Assembly: GCA_934553185.1 (NCBI GenBank)
Contig: CAKTFF010000021.1
Location: forward strand, 1-14,389
Direction of reading: 5' to 3'
DNA length: 14,389 nt
From: an uncultured Devosia sp.
GTDB lineage: Bacteria; Pseudomonadota; Alphaproteobacteria; Rhizobiales; Devosiaceae
Every line of letters starts with the position of its first letter. The first letter of the stretch is position 1. Both the position numbers and the translations under genes were made by a program. Below the pieces are notes generated by a model. The model was given only the letters and a program-made list of their open reading frames with translations, had not been told where the DNA came from and ran no database searches. Of this stretch, positions 1-7,151 are shown one piece after another.

Positions 1-434
1 GCGATAAACGGCGCCACCCCTAGTTTGGTCACCAATAAGCCGTTTATCGCTCCGATTGCCGTGCCGACCAGAAGTGCAATGCCGATGACTTCGGGCACAC
101 TGGGATAAACCACGACGCCCAGCATCGGCAACTGGAGGCCATGTGCCAGCAGCCCCCCGGCCACCATGCCTGTCAGCCCGACGATGGAACCGACCGAAAG
201 GTCGATGCCGCCCGTCAGAATGACATAGGTCATGCCGATAGCGAGGATGGCGTTGATCGCCACATGCTTGGAGATGATGATCGCGTTGGCCACCGAAACG
301 AAGTTTGGCGCCATGAAGGCGAAAAACAATGTCACCACGATCAGCGCGATGAAGGTGCGGAGCTTGAGAACAAGCAAGAGCGCCGAGGCATTGCCCTCAG
401 AGCCCGATTTTGCGGTCGCAGCGATAGTGGACAT
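1..434 (-). CDS. Sugar ABC transporter permease, RbsC type (N-terminal part, cut by left edge)
   Basis: Inner-membrane permease subunit of a ribose-type sugar importer (BPD_transp_2 family). About 144 residues are visible. Hydrophobic segments lie near residues 25-42, 58-73, 83-97 and 115-133, and the family hallmark GGIDLSVGS is at 75-83. The visible part ends in the conserved NG...PFI stretch that precedes the next membrane helix. The ATG at 434 is chosen because AAGGAG lies 6 bases upstream and the preceding ATPase gene ends only 9 bases away, so the two are surely co-transcribed. The rest of the permease, and probably the periplasmic binding protein missing from this operon, lie to the left. 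The substrate cannot be read from this subunit; the divergent catabolic genes suggest a pentose, possibly D-apiose. A patch of rare codons (ATA, TTA, CTA) sits near residues 129-138. Confidence 0.93.
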   Translation of the reverse strand, partial: MSTIAATAKSGSEGNASALLLVLKLRTFIALIVVTLFFAFMAPNFVSVANAIIISKHVAINAILAIGMTYVILTGGIDLSVGSIVGLTGMVAGGLLAHGLQLPMLGVVVYPSVPEVIGIALLVGTAIGAINGLLVTKLGVAPFI

Positions 435-443
435 GATGGCTCC

Positions 444-1967
444 TTAGGCGAAAGCGAGTTCGTCGCGTTTGAGGGTCGAGGCACGCACCAGCGCCTCGTC
501 GGTAGCGTCTTCGGCGCGCAGGTCCGCTGTGATCCGCCCATAGGCCATGACCAGGATACGGTCGGCGACGGCATGCGTTTCCTTAAGATCTGAGGTCGTG
601 TAGACGACAGCCAAGCCCTGATCGGCCAGGTCGCGCATGGTCGAAAACACTTCGGCCTTGGCGCCGATATCGATGCCGCGGCTGGGCTCGTCGAGCAGCA
701 GGACGCGCGGCTCGGCCAAGAGCGACTTGCCAATGACGACCTTTTGCTGATTGCCGCCGGACAGCGAGGTGATCGGCGCATCAGAGCCTGCCGTCTTGAT
801 GTGCAACTGGGCGATCACCTGCTGCAGGAACGGCTTTTCTTGCGCCTTTGAGATAGAAAGAAACCTGGTGAAGCGGCGCAGGCTCGCGAGGCCGAGATTG
901 CCGCCGACAGAAAGGTTCTGCACCAGCCCGTCCCGCTGACGATCTTCAGGCACCAGCAACAGGCCAGCCTTCATGCGGTGGCTGACCGAGCGTCCAGCCA
1001 GTTCCGTGCCGCTGAGCTTGACCGAGCCTTGGGCGCCGGAGCGCAAGCCATAAAGGCTCTCAAACAGTTCGGTGCGCCCCGCCCCCAGAAGTCCATAGAT
1101 CGCGGTGATCTCGCCAGTGCGGAAAGAAACGGACACATCGTCCACGGCCAGGCCGGCGCCGCGCCGCGGCAGCGTCAGGTGCTCGACCTCAAGGATCGCT
1201 GGACCCGCAGCGATGGCGGGCGGACGCTTGGCGACCACCTCCCCTGCTCCCAGCATCTTCTCGATGATCCATGGGATACTGACGTCGTTGCGCGACGCCG
1301 ATGCTGCCAGGCGCCCGTCGCGCAGCACGGTGAAATAGTCCCCGATCCGGATCAGCTCTTCAAGACGATGCGAGATGTAGATGATGGCGACACCGGCCCG
1401 TTTGAGTTCGCCGATCACCCTGAACAACACCTCGACTTCCGAGGCTGACAGGGCCGAAGTTGGCTCATCCATGATCAGGATACGCGCATCTTCGGCCAGC
1501 GCCTTGGCGATCTCGACAATCTGCTGCTGGCCGATCATCAGGTCACCCACCAGCGCGTCCGGGTCGATCGCGTGCTCGAGCCGAACCATCAGCTCGGCTG
1601 TTCGCGCCTTTTGCGCAGCTCGGTCGATGTGGAAGCCGGCCTGGGTGATGTCACGCCCGAGAAAGATGTTCTCGGTGACACTGAGATTGGGGCAAAGATT
1701 GAGTTCTTGAAAAATAATGCCGATGCCCTGCCGCGCCGCGTCGCGGATCGAGGAAAAGCTCACAGGCTTGCCGCCCATTGTCATAGTGCCCAGCGTGGGC
1801 CGCTCGACACCTGCGAGTATTTTCATCAACGTCGACTTGCCGGCGCCGTTCTCGCCGATCAGCACATTCACCGATCCCGCATAAACATCGAAATCGACGT
1901 CCTGTAAGGCGATAGTGCCAGGGAAGGCCTTGGTGATGGCGCGGGCGCTGAAGACCACATCGTTCAT
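444..1967 (-). CDS. Sugar ABC transporter ATP-binding protein, RbsA/MglA type (two cassettes)
   Basis: Cytoplasmic ATPase that powers the RbsC-type permease. At 507 residues it has the normal length for the fused double-cassette family. Cassette 1: Walker A GENGAGKST at 38-46, a degenerate signature LMIGQQQ at 143-149, Walker B ILIMDE at 163-168 and a switch His in YISH at 200. Cassette 2: the usual degenerate P-loop GLLGAGRT at 292-299 with Arg for Lys, signature LSGGNQQ at 402-408, and Walker B LLLDEPSRGID around 423-433. One competent and one altered nucleotide site is typical of RbsA/MglA/XylG relatives. Its ATG overlaps the stop of the upstream DUF2291 gene (ATGA at 1967-1964), indicating translational coupling, and the permease follows after 9 bases. 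Family assignment is very secure; ribose, xylose or apiose specificity cannot be separated by sequence reading. Confidence 0.96.
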   Translation of the reverse strand: MNDVVFSARAITKAFPGTIALQDVDFDVYAGSVNVLIGENGAGKSTLMKILAGVERPTLGTMTMGGKPVSFSSIRDAARQGIGIIFQELNLCPNLSVTENIFLGRDITQAGFHIDRAAQKARTAELMVRLEHAIDPDALVGDLMIGQQQIVEIAKALAEDARILIMDEPTSALSASEVEVLFRVIGELKRAGVAIIYISHRLEELIRIGDYFTVLRDGRLAASASRNDVSIPWIIEKMLGAGEVVAKRPPAIAAGPAILEVEHLTLPRRGAGLAVDDVSVSFRTGEITAIYGLLGAGRTELFESLYGLRSGAQGSVKLSGTELAGRSVSHRMKAGLLLVPEDRQRDGLVQNLSVGGNLGLASLRRFTRFLSISKAQEKPFLQQVIAQLHIKTAGSDAPITSLSGGNQQKVVIGKSLLAEPRVLLLDEPSRGIDIGAKAEVFSTMRDLADQGLAVVYTTSDLKETHAVADRILVMAYGRITADLRAEDATDEALVRASTLKRDELAFA

Positions 1968-2593
1968 GGCGCAGTTTTCTCAAGCGTTACCGGCGTCACC
2001 TGCAAGCGGTCTGACGAACCAGCAAGGCTGACCGCGCCGATGAACTCGACGACATCGCCGACGGCAATGGCTTCGATGTTCTGGGCGACGCCTTCAGCCG
2101 CCGTAGCGGTCAAGGCTTTGCCAGCATTTGCATATTCGATTTGGTTGGTGAAATCCTGGAAGGAGACGAAGGGCAGCGCGTCTCGTACCGCATTCCCACG
2201 GACAACGGGTCCGATCTGGACCACCACCGGATCAGGAAGACCTTCCACCGTCACGTCCAGCGTTCCGGCGCGCGATTCGGTGTTCTTTGCTGCAACAGTG
2301 CCGCTGCCGGAAACGATAAAGCTCCAGGGCGAGCCTTCGCCGGAGCGATAGCCAAAATCTGTCCCTGCGGCGGCGAGATCGGTCGCGATCGCCGGCCAGA
2401 CCTGAGTGATCGGACGAGCGTTCTCCGTGAAATAGGGCAACGCCTGGTCAGACCAGATGCCTTGAACATAGCTTGCGGCATCAAATCCCGCAGCAGGGGC
2501 AGATGCTTGATCGGCCATGGGTACGATCTTGCAGCCAGCAAGTGGCAGAACCAGCGCCAAAGCCAGCATGGCCGACCGCCGAGACATCATCAT
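1964..2593 (-). CDS. DUF2291 family predicted lipoprotein, first gene of sugar ABC operon
   Basis: Predicted exported lipoprotein of unknown function, 209 residues. The N terminus has Arg-Arg, a hydrophobic stretch and a lipobox L-A-G-C with the lipidated Cys at 21. I recognise the DUF2291 (PF10054) pattern in GYRSGEGSPWSF at 81-92, TESRAGTLDV at 105-114, the IGPVVRG...RDALPFVSF region at 127-145 and FTNQIEYA at 148-155. The start was set at the first of three consecutive ATGs (2593) because GGGAG lies 6 bases upstream and the signal peptide begins there. An in-frame upstream ATG at 2731 would put 46 unrelated residues before the signal peptide and was rejected. Members of this family commonly sit beside RbsABC-like importers, so a role in sugar binding, delivery or envelope support is plausible but unproven. 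Confidence 0.85.
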   Translation of the reverse strand: MMMSRRSAMLALALVLPLAGCKIVPMADQASAPAAGFDAASYVQGIWSDQALPYFTENARPITQVWPAIATDLAAAGTDFGYRSGEGSPWSFIVSGSGTVAAKNTESRAGTLDVTVEGLPDPVVVQIGPVVRGNAVRDALPFVSFQDFTNQIEYANAGKALTATAAEGVAQNIEAIAVGDVVEFIGAVSLAGSSDRLQVTPVTLEKTAP

Positions 2594-2606
2594 CAAGCTC
2601 TCCCAA

Positions 2607-2623
2607 GCAATGCGGTTCATTGC
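2607..2623. repeat. 17-bp inverted repeat GCAATG-N5-CATTGC next to the DUF2291 ribosome-binding site
   Basis: Perfect 6-bp arms GCAATG (2607-2612) and CATTGC (2618-2623) around CGGTT. On the minus strand it ends 2 bases before the GGGAG Shine-Dalgarno of the lipoprotein gene. It could be an operator half-pair or a short leader hairpin that influences translation. It is short enough to be chance. Confidence 0.4.
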
Positions 2624-2648
2624 GCTTATTTTTGTTTTGGCTGATGAC

Positions 2649-2673
2649 CAACACGCAAAAAGCATGTTGTCAA
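2649..2673 (-). promoter_or_regulatory. Palindrome overlapping a TTGACA -35 element of the importer operon
   Basis: CAACACGC (2649-2656) and GCATGTTG (2662-2669) form 8-bp arms with one mismatch around AAAAA, a 21-bp near-palindrome typical in size for a dimeric repressor site. It overlaps the perfect TTGACA hexamer read on the minus strand at 2673-2668. A repressor bound here would block the importer promoter. The matching -10 is poor, so the promoter itself is uncertain. Confidence 0.45.
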
Positions 2674-2734
2674 TGGTGCGAGCGGTACTCGGAACCGCAC
2701 GGGGAGCGGCTAATGCACTGATTTCATTCACCCA

Positions 2735-2769
2735 AACAAGAAACGAAAAAAATCACGAGTTTTCTTGTT
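2735..2769. promoter_or_regulatory. Perfect 9-bp inverted repeat AACAAGAAA...TTTCTTGTT upstream of the transketolase operon
   Basis: AACAAGAAA (2735-2743) and TTTCTTGTT (2761-2769) are exact reverse complements separated by 17 bases, putting the arm centres 26 bases apart, between two and three helical turns. The right arm overlaps the start of a possible -35 TTGCCA at 2768-2773. It is a candidate operator for the plus-strand catabolic operon. As RNA it could also form a weak AU-rich hairpin. Confidence 0.4.
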
Positions 2770-2839
2770 GCCACTCCGTTAGGACTGCAACTACTTTAGC
2801 CCGCAAGTGAGCCGGCCCAAGCCGCGACAGGATAATTCA

Positions 2840-3679
2840 GTGAGCCCAACCGCCCCCGACCTCCGCAACGATCCGGTTGCAATGATCCGAGAGAAGGCAC
2901 TGTGGATTCGCCGCCGCAGTTTCCAGATGGTCTATGAGGCGCAGCAGGGGCATCCAGGCGGCGACTTCTCCGCGACCGATGTGCTGGCCACACTTTACTT
3001 CGGCGTGATGCGCTACGATCCGTCCCGGCCAAACGATCCAAAGCGCGACCGGTTCGTAATGAGCAAGGGCCATTGCACCGGTGCATTCTATTCCGTGCTG
3101 GCAGCGGCAGGCTATTTCCCCGAAGCTGACCTGTCGAGCTATATGGAGCCGCTCTCCAAACTCAATGGTCACCCCAACCGCAATTACCTGCCTGGTGTGG
3201 AAACAAATACCGGCCCCCTTGGCCACGGCCTTCCCGTCGCCACCGGCATTGCCATTGCCGGCCAGATCGACAATGCCGATTTTCGCACATTCGTGCTCAC
3301 CGGTGACGGCGAACTGCAGGAGGGCAGCAACTGGGAAGCCGCGCTCACCGCCGGCCACCGCAAGCTCGAGAACCTGACGCTCATCATTGACCGCAACCGC
3401 CTTCAGCAGGGCGCCGGCACGGAAGACACCGCTTCGCTCGACCCGCTCGACGACAAGTGGCGCGCCTTTGGCTGGGATGTGAGCATGGTCGACGGCCACG
3501 ATCATCGCCAACTGCTGGACTTGCTGTCGCGCTCGCCAAAGGGTCGCGGCAAGCCGCTCTGCGTCATTGCCAACACATTTAAAGGCAAGGGCGTCAGTTT
3601 CATGCACGACAATGTGTCCTGGCATCACGGCGTGCCGACCAAAGAACAATACGAACAAGCCCTGGTGGAACTGGTCTGA
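2840..3679 (+). CDS. Split transketolase, N-terminal (TPP-binding) subunit; candidate apulose-4-phosphate transketolase subunit A
   Basis: First half of a two-subunit transketolase that moves a two-carbon ketol unit using thiamine diphosphate. Visible family residues are GHPGG at 37-41, SKGH at 75-78, GPLGHG at 125-130 and the ThDP/metal motif starting GDGELQEGSNWEA at 155-167 and ending at N186. At 279 residues it corresponds to the PP domain of a full-length (about 650 residue) enzyme. The GTG at 2840 is preferred because AGGA lies 7 bases upstream; an in-frame GTG at 2807 would add 11 residues but has no ribosome-binding site. Its TGA shares one base with the next ATG (TGATG at 3677-3681), as expected for subunits made in equal amounts. 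Split enzymes include AptAB (apulose 4-phosphate) and SqwGH (sulfofructose); the adjacent kinase favours the former. Confidence 0.9.
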   Translation: MSPTAPDLRNDPVAMIREKALWIRRRSFQMVYEAQQGHPGGDFSATDVLATLYFGVMRYDPSRPNDPKRDRFVMSKGHCTGAFYSVLAAAGYFPEADLSSYMEPLSKLNGHPNRNYLPGVETNTGPLGHGLPVATGIAIAGQIDNADFRTFVLTGDGELQEGSNWEAALTAGHRKLENLTLIIDRNRLQQGAGTEDTASLDPLDDKWRAFGWDVSMVDGHDHRQLLDLLSRSPKGRGKPLCVIANTFKGKGVSFMHDNVSWHHGVPTKEQYEQALVELV

Positions 3680-4638
3680 TGAGCGCTGCTGCTTCCAAGA
3701 AAGACGGCTTTTTTGATTGTCGCGACAGCTTCGCGACGACCATAGAGGCGCTCGCCGAAGCCGATCCACGCATCGTGACGGTGGTCAGCGACAGCGTCGG
3801 ATCCTCCAAGCTCGGTGGCTTCAAAAAGAAGTTTCCCCAACGCATGGTCAATGTCGGCATTGCCGAGCAGACCCTCGTCGCCGTAGGCGCCGGCCTTGCC
3901 AATGGGGGCAAGGTGCCCTTTGTTTCGGCCGCGTCCTGCTTCATCACGGGCCGGGCACTGGAACAGGTCAAGGCCGACATCGCCTATTCCAATGTCAATG
4001 TGAAGCTCATCGGACAGTCGAGCGGCGTCGCCTATGGCGAACTCGGCCCGACCCATCATTCGATCGAAGATCTCGCCTGGCTGCGACTGTTCAACAATCT
4101 CAAGCTGATCGTTCCGGCCGATCCCTGGCAAACCGCTGAAGCCATCAAGGCGGCCGCAGTCCATGACGGCCCCGTCTTCGTGCGCCTCAGCCGCATGGCC
4201 GTCCCGGCGCTCGATCGTCCTGAACGCGCTGTTTTCGAGATCGGCAAGGCCGAGACCCTAGTTGACGGTACTGACGCGACGATCATTGCCATTGGCACCA
4301 TGGTGCATCGCGCCGTGGCGGCTGCCAAGGCGCTTGCCGCGGAGGGTATTTCGGCACGCGTCGTTAACATGGCAACGGTCAATCCCCTGGATGACGCCGC
4401 TATCGCTGCAGCCGCCGAGACCGGCGCCGTGGTGACGGTTGAGGAGCATTCCGTTCGTGGTGGCCTTGGCGGTGCCGTTGCGGAAGTGATCGCCACCACC
4501 AATCCGGTACCAATGCGCATCCTCGGCTTCCCCGGTTTCGTTCCAACCGGCTCGGCCGAATGGCTGTTCGAGCATTTTGGGCTCACCGAAGCCGGCATTG
4601 CCGACGCCGTTCGTCAGACCATCGCTCGCAAGACATGA
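3679..4638 (+). CDS. Split transketolase, C-terminal (Pyr plus C-terminal domain) subunit; candidate apulose-4-phosphate transketolase subunit B
   Basis: Partner subunit, 319 residues. It carries the pyrimidine-binding domain, with the activating Glu at 63 in GIAEQ, the conserved GPTHHSIEDLAWLR segment at 123-136, and a C-terminal domain ending around FPGFVPTGSAEWLF. Together with the upstream subunit it rebuilds a whole transketolase, cytoplasmic and thiamine-diphosphate dependent. The start shares an A with the upstream stop, and its own stop is overlapped by the kinase ATG (ATGA at 4635-4638). It could alternatively be described as a DXS-like or pyruvate dehydrogenase E1-like domain, but the order and the neighbouring N-terminal subunit make transketolase the best call. 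The specific acceptor and donor are inferred from the neighbours. Confidence 0.9.
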   Translation: MSAAASKKDGFFDCRDSFATTIEALAEADPRIVTVVSDSVGSSKLGGFKKKFPQRMVNVGIAEQTLVAVGAGLANGGKVPFVSAASCFITGRALEQVKADIAYSNVNVKLIGQSSGVAYGELGPTHHSIEDLAWLRLFNNLKLIVPADPWQTAEAIKAAAVHDGPVFVRLSRMAVPALDRPERAVFEIGKAETLVDGTDATIIAIGTMVHRAVAAAKALAAEGISARVVNMATVNPLDDAAIAAAAETGAVVTVEEHSVRGGLGGAVAEVIATTNPVPMRILGFPGFVPTGSAEWLFEHFGLTEAGIADAVRQTIARKT

Positions 4639-6128
4639 GCAGCGAGCTGATCCTCGCCATTGATCAGGGCACAACCAACACCAAGGCGCTCCTTGTGGAC
4701 GCCATGGGGAGGGTTCTGCATCAGGCATCAGTGCCCAATCTTGTTACCTATCCTCAGCCCGGCTGGGCCGAGCAGTCGGCCACGGCTTTGGTTGAAGGCG
4801 TAAAGACCGTCGTGGCCGAAGTCGTCGCCCAGGCGGGTAATGCCGAGATTGCCGGCGTGGGCATCTCCAACCAGCGCGAGTCGATCCTCGTTTGGGATGC
4901 GATAACGGGCGAGCCGATCGGACCCGTCGTGATCTGGCAATGCCGCCGCTCGGCACCGCGATGCGAAACGTTGCGGGCAGCAGGCTACGCTGAACTTGTT
5001 GAAGCCAAAACGGGCCTGGCGCTCGATCCCTTGTTCCCCGCGGCCAAGATCGCCTGGCTGCTCGACACCATCCCCAACGCGCACGCTCGGGCGGAAGCGG
5101 GCGAACTGCGTGCAGGCACAATCGACACCTGGCTGCTGTGGCAGCTTTCTGGCGGCACGGTTCACGCGACCGACCATTCCAATGCTTCGCGCACGCAACT
5201 GTTCAACACCGAAACGCTGATCTGGGACGCAGAGCTCTGCGCCTTGTTCGGCGTGCCGCAAGCCATGTTGGCCGAGGTCAGGTCATCGGACAGCCGCTTC
5301 GGCACAACCGTGGGAGGTGTTACCGCCCTGCCCTCAGGCACGCCGATCCTGGCGATGATCGGGGACTCGCACGCAGCCTTGTTCGGCCACGGCGTTCGTG
5401 TGCCCGGCACGGTCAAGGCCACTTATGGCACCGGCACCTCGCTGATGGCACTGACACCAAGCCGCGTTCGCTCGACCCACGGGATTTCGAGCACCATTGC
5501 CTGGAGCCGGAACGGCGTGGTGCAACATGCGCTTGAAGGCAATATTTCGGTTTCGGGTCAGGCTGCAGCATTTGCTGCCGAACTGCTGGGCCTTGCCGAC
5601 GCCCAGGCGCTGTCAACGCTCGCCGAGACGGTTCCCGACAGCAATGGCGTCACCTTCGTACCGGCCCTTGTCGGGCTCGGCGCTCCCTATTGGCGCGCCG
5701 ACGCGCGCGGTACCGTGACCGGCCTTTCCCTGGGCACCAAGCCTGCCCATCTTGCCCGGGCTGCCTTGGAAGCCATCGCGTTCCAGGTGGCCGATGTTTA
5801 TTCCGCGATGGAAGCCGATATGGGCACGCCGCTGGGCGCATTGCGTGCCGATGGTGGCGCCTCGCGCAATCAGGCGGTCATGCAGTTCCAGTCCGACATC
5901 CTCGGACGTCCGGTCGCCACAGCAGCCGCTCCTGAAGTAAGCGCCCTCGGCGCCGCAGCGCTCGCTTTCTCTGCCATTGGCATTGCCATACCGGGCGTGC
6001 CTGTAGCTGGTCATTTTGCGCCGCTGATGGACCAGCAAACTGGCAACACACATCGCTCGCGCTGGCAGAAGGCCGTGACCCAGACGCTTGCAACGCAAGA
6101 CAAACAAAATACTGGAGGAAACCCATGA
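4635..6128 (+). CDS. FGGY-family carbohydrate kinase (glycerol-kinase-like); candidate apulose kinase
   Basis: ATP-dependent sugar kinase of 497 residues, normal for the FGGY family. Visible motifs are DQGTTNTK at 10-17 (phosphate loop), NQRES at 79-83 with W101 (polyol-contacting residues in GlpK), DTWLLW at 164-169, HSNASRTQLFN at 181-191, the catalytic-base motif GDSHAAL at 243-249 and, near the C terminus, the adenosine-binding GGASRNQ. The frame is open upstream to an ATG at 4560, but the ATG at 4635 is chosen because it starts the conserved first beta strand and overlaps the transketolase stop. Compared with E. coli GlpK, the tyrosine in DPYF is Leu133 and the Phe of GTGCF is replaced by Ser in GTGTS, so glycerol is an unlikely substrate. 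In this operon, phosphorylation of a ketose before the transketolase step fits; xylulose or erythrulose are alternatives. Confidence 0.88.
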   Translation: MSSELILAIDQGTTNTKALLVDAMGRVLHQASVPNLVTYPQPGWAEQSATALVEGVKTVVAEVVAQAGNAEIAGVGISNQRESILVWDAITGEPIGPVVIWQCRRSAPRCETLRAAGYAELVEAKTGLALDPLFPAAKIAWLLDTIPNAHARAEAGELRAGTIDTWLLWQLSGGTVHATDHSNASRTQLFNTETLIWDAELCALFGVPQAMLAEVRSSDSRFGTTVGGVTALPSGTPILAMIGDSHAALFGHGVRVPGTVKATYGTGTSLMALTPSRVRSTHGISSTIAWSRNGVVQHALEGNISVSGQAAAFAAELLGLADAQALSTLAETVPDSNGVTFVPALVGLGAPYWRADARGTVTGLSLGTKPAHLARAALEAIAFQVADVYSAMEADMGTPLGALRADGGASRNQAVMQFQSDILGRPVATAAAPEVSALGAAALAFSAIGIAIPGVPVAGHFAPLMDQQTGNTHRSRWQKAVTQTLATQDKQNTGGNP

Positions 6129-7111
6129 CCACCCCCCGCTTTGGCGCCGGTATCTGGCACTTTGCCACCTATCTCGACCGTTATGCCACCGATGGCTACG
6201 GCACGCCGCGCAACATCGTCGAAGCCATAGATCTCGCCGGTCAGGTCAAGGATCTATCCGTAGTGGATCTCAACTGGCCCTATTTCGGCGGCGAATATTC
6301 GGACGACGAAATCAAGACCGCGCTCGATCGCAACAATCTTGGCGTGATCGGCATCACGCCGGAAATCTATACCCGCGACTTCGTCAAGGGCGCCTTCACC
6401 AATCCGGACGCCGGCATCCGCCGCAAAGCGCACGAGCTGATCACTGCCGCATGCGACGTCGTCCGCTTCCACAAGGCGGACTACGTCAAGCTCTGGCCGG
6501 GCCAGGACGGCTGGGACTATCCATTCCAGGTCGATTACTCGACGCAATGGCAGCGCTCGCTCGAGGGCGTCGGCCAGCTCGCATCGGAAAACCCGGACCT
6601 CAAATTCGTCATCGAATATAAGCCCCGCGAACCCCGCGTGCGCATGAGCTTTGGCTCGGTCGCCCGCACCATTCTGGGCATCGAAAAGATTGGCTTGCCG
6701 AATGTCGGCATCCTGCTCGATTTCGGCCACGCCATCATGGGCGGCGAGTCAGCAGCAGACTCCGCCCAGCTCGCCATTGATCACGGCCGGCTCTTCGGCA
6801 TGGACGTCAACGACAACTATCGCTCCTGGGACGATGACCTCGTCGCCGGCAGCCTCCACCCGATCGAGCTTTTCGAGTTCTTCTACGTGCTCAAGAAGAA
6901 CAACTGGAACGGCGTCTGGCAGCTCGACCAGTTTCCGTTCCGTGAAGACAGCGTAGCCACGGCAACCCATGCCATCGACTTCCTCAAGGCTGCCGCCAAG
7001 GGTCTCAATGCGCTCGACATCGACGCCCTTCAAGAAGCGCAGAGCCGTCACGATGCCATTGGCGCGCTCAAGATAGCGCAAAAAGCTCTGTTTGGCGCTT
7101 TGGGAGAGTAG
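6125..7111 (+). CDS. Xylose-isomerase-like TIM-barrel sugar isomerase; candidate D-apiose isomerase
   Basis: Soluble metal-dependent aldose-ketose isomerase or epimerase of the AP-endonuclease-2/xylose isomerase-like superfamily (PF01261), 328 residues. Likely metal and substrate ligands are E164 in IEYKPREP, D199 and H202 in LLDFGHA, D227 and D230 in MDVNDNY, and D268 in LDQFPF. The N terminus FGAGIWHFATYLDRYATDGYG resembles the strand-1 motif of rhamnose/apiose-type isomerases. It starts inside the kinase stop (ATGA at 6125-6128), preceded by GGAGG at a good distance, so it is the last gene of the four-gene operon. Conversion of an imported aldose to the ketose phosphorylated by the neighbouring kinase is the obvious role. 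D-apiose to apulose is my preferred substrate pair; an epimerase function on another pentose or tetrose cannot be excluded. Confidence 0.82.
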   Translation: MTTPRFGAGIWHFATYLDRYATDGYGTPRNIVEAIDLAGQVKDLSVVDLNWPYFGGEYSDDEIKTALDRNNLGVIGITPEIYTRDFVKGAFTNPDAGIRRKAHELITAACDVVRFHKADYVKLWPGQDGWDYPFQVDYSTQWQRSLEGVGQLASENPDLKFVIEYKPREPRVRMSFGSVARTILGIEKIGLPNVGILLDFGHAIMGGESAADSAQLAIDHGRLFGMDVNDNYRSWDDDLVAGSLHPIELFEFFYVLKKNNWNGVWQLDQFPFREDSVATATHAIDFLKAAAKGLNALDIDALQEAQSRHDAIGALKIAQKALFGALGE

Positions 7112-7151
7112 GAAGCCAGCCTTCCAGTGTGAAGCGGATGACGCCTGTGAC

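Larger units (their letters stand above)
2594..2839. promoter_or_regulatory. Divergent control region between importer operon and transketolase/kinase operon
   Basis: This 246-base gap holds both divergent promoters and is visibly richer in A and T than the flanking genes. It contains several inverted repeats (2607-2623, 2649-2669, 2682-2698 and 2735-2769), listed separately where well formed. On the minus strand a perfect TTGACA hexamer occupies 2673-2668 but no good -10 follows at 16-18 bases. On the plus strand TTGCCA at 2768-2773 with TACTTT at 2792-2797 is a weak candidate. No coding potential was found. A LacI-, GntR- or DeoR-type repressor encoded outside the window could act here, but its identity is unknown. 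Confidence 0.65.

Noticed and set aside
2594..2731. N-terminal extension of the DUF2291 protein to an ATG at 2731
   Set aside because: It would place 46 residues before the lipoprotein signal peptide and swallow the promoter region; the internal ATG triplet has a good ribosome-binding site.
3677..3681. Transketolase split as a possible frameshifted pseudogene
   Set aside because: The join is a clean TGATG with complete domains on both sides, and separate-subunit transketolases are an established arrangement, so a natural two-subunit enzyme is more likely than a broken gene.
2837..3769. 310-codon minus-strand open frame opposite the transketolase N-terminal subunit
   Set aside because: Antisense shadow of a gene with clear thiamine diphosphate motifs; no domain or ribosome-binding site.
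4560..4634. Upstream in-frame start for the FGGY kinase
   Set aside because: The extra 25 residues overlap the transketolase coding region, do not match the family, and the ATG at 4635 begins the conserved first strand with an ATGA overlap.
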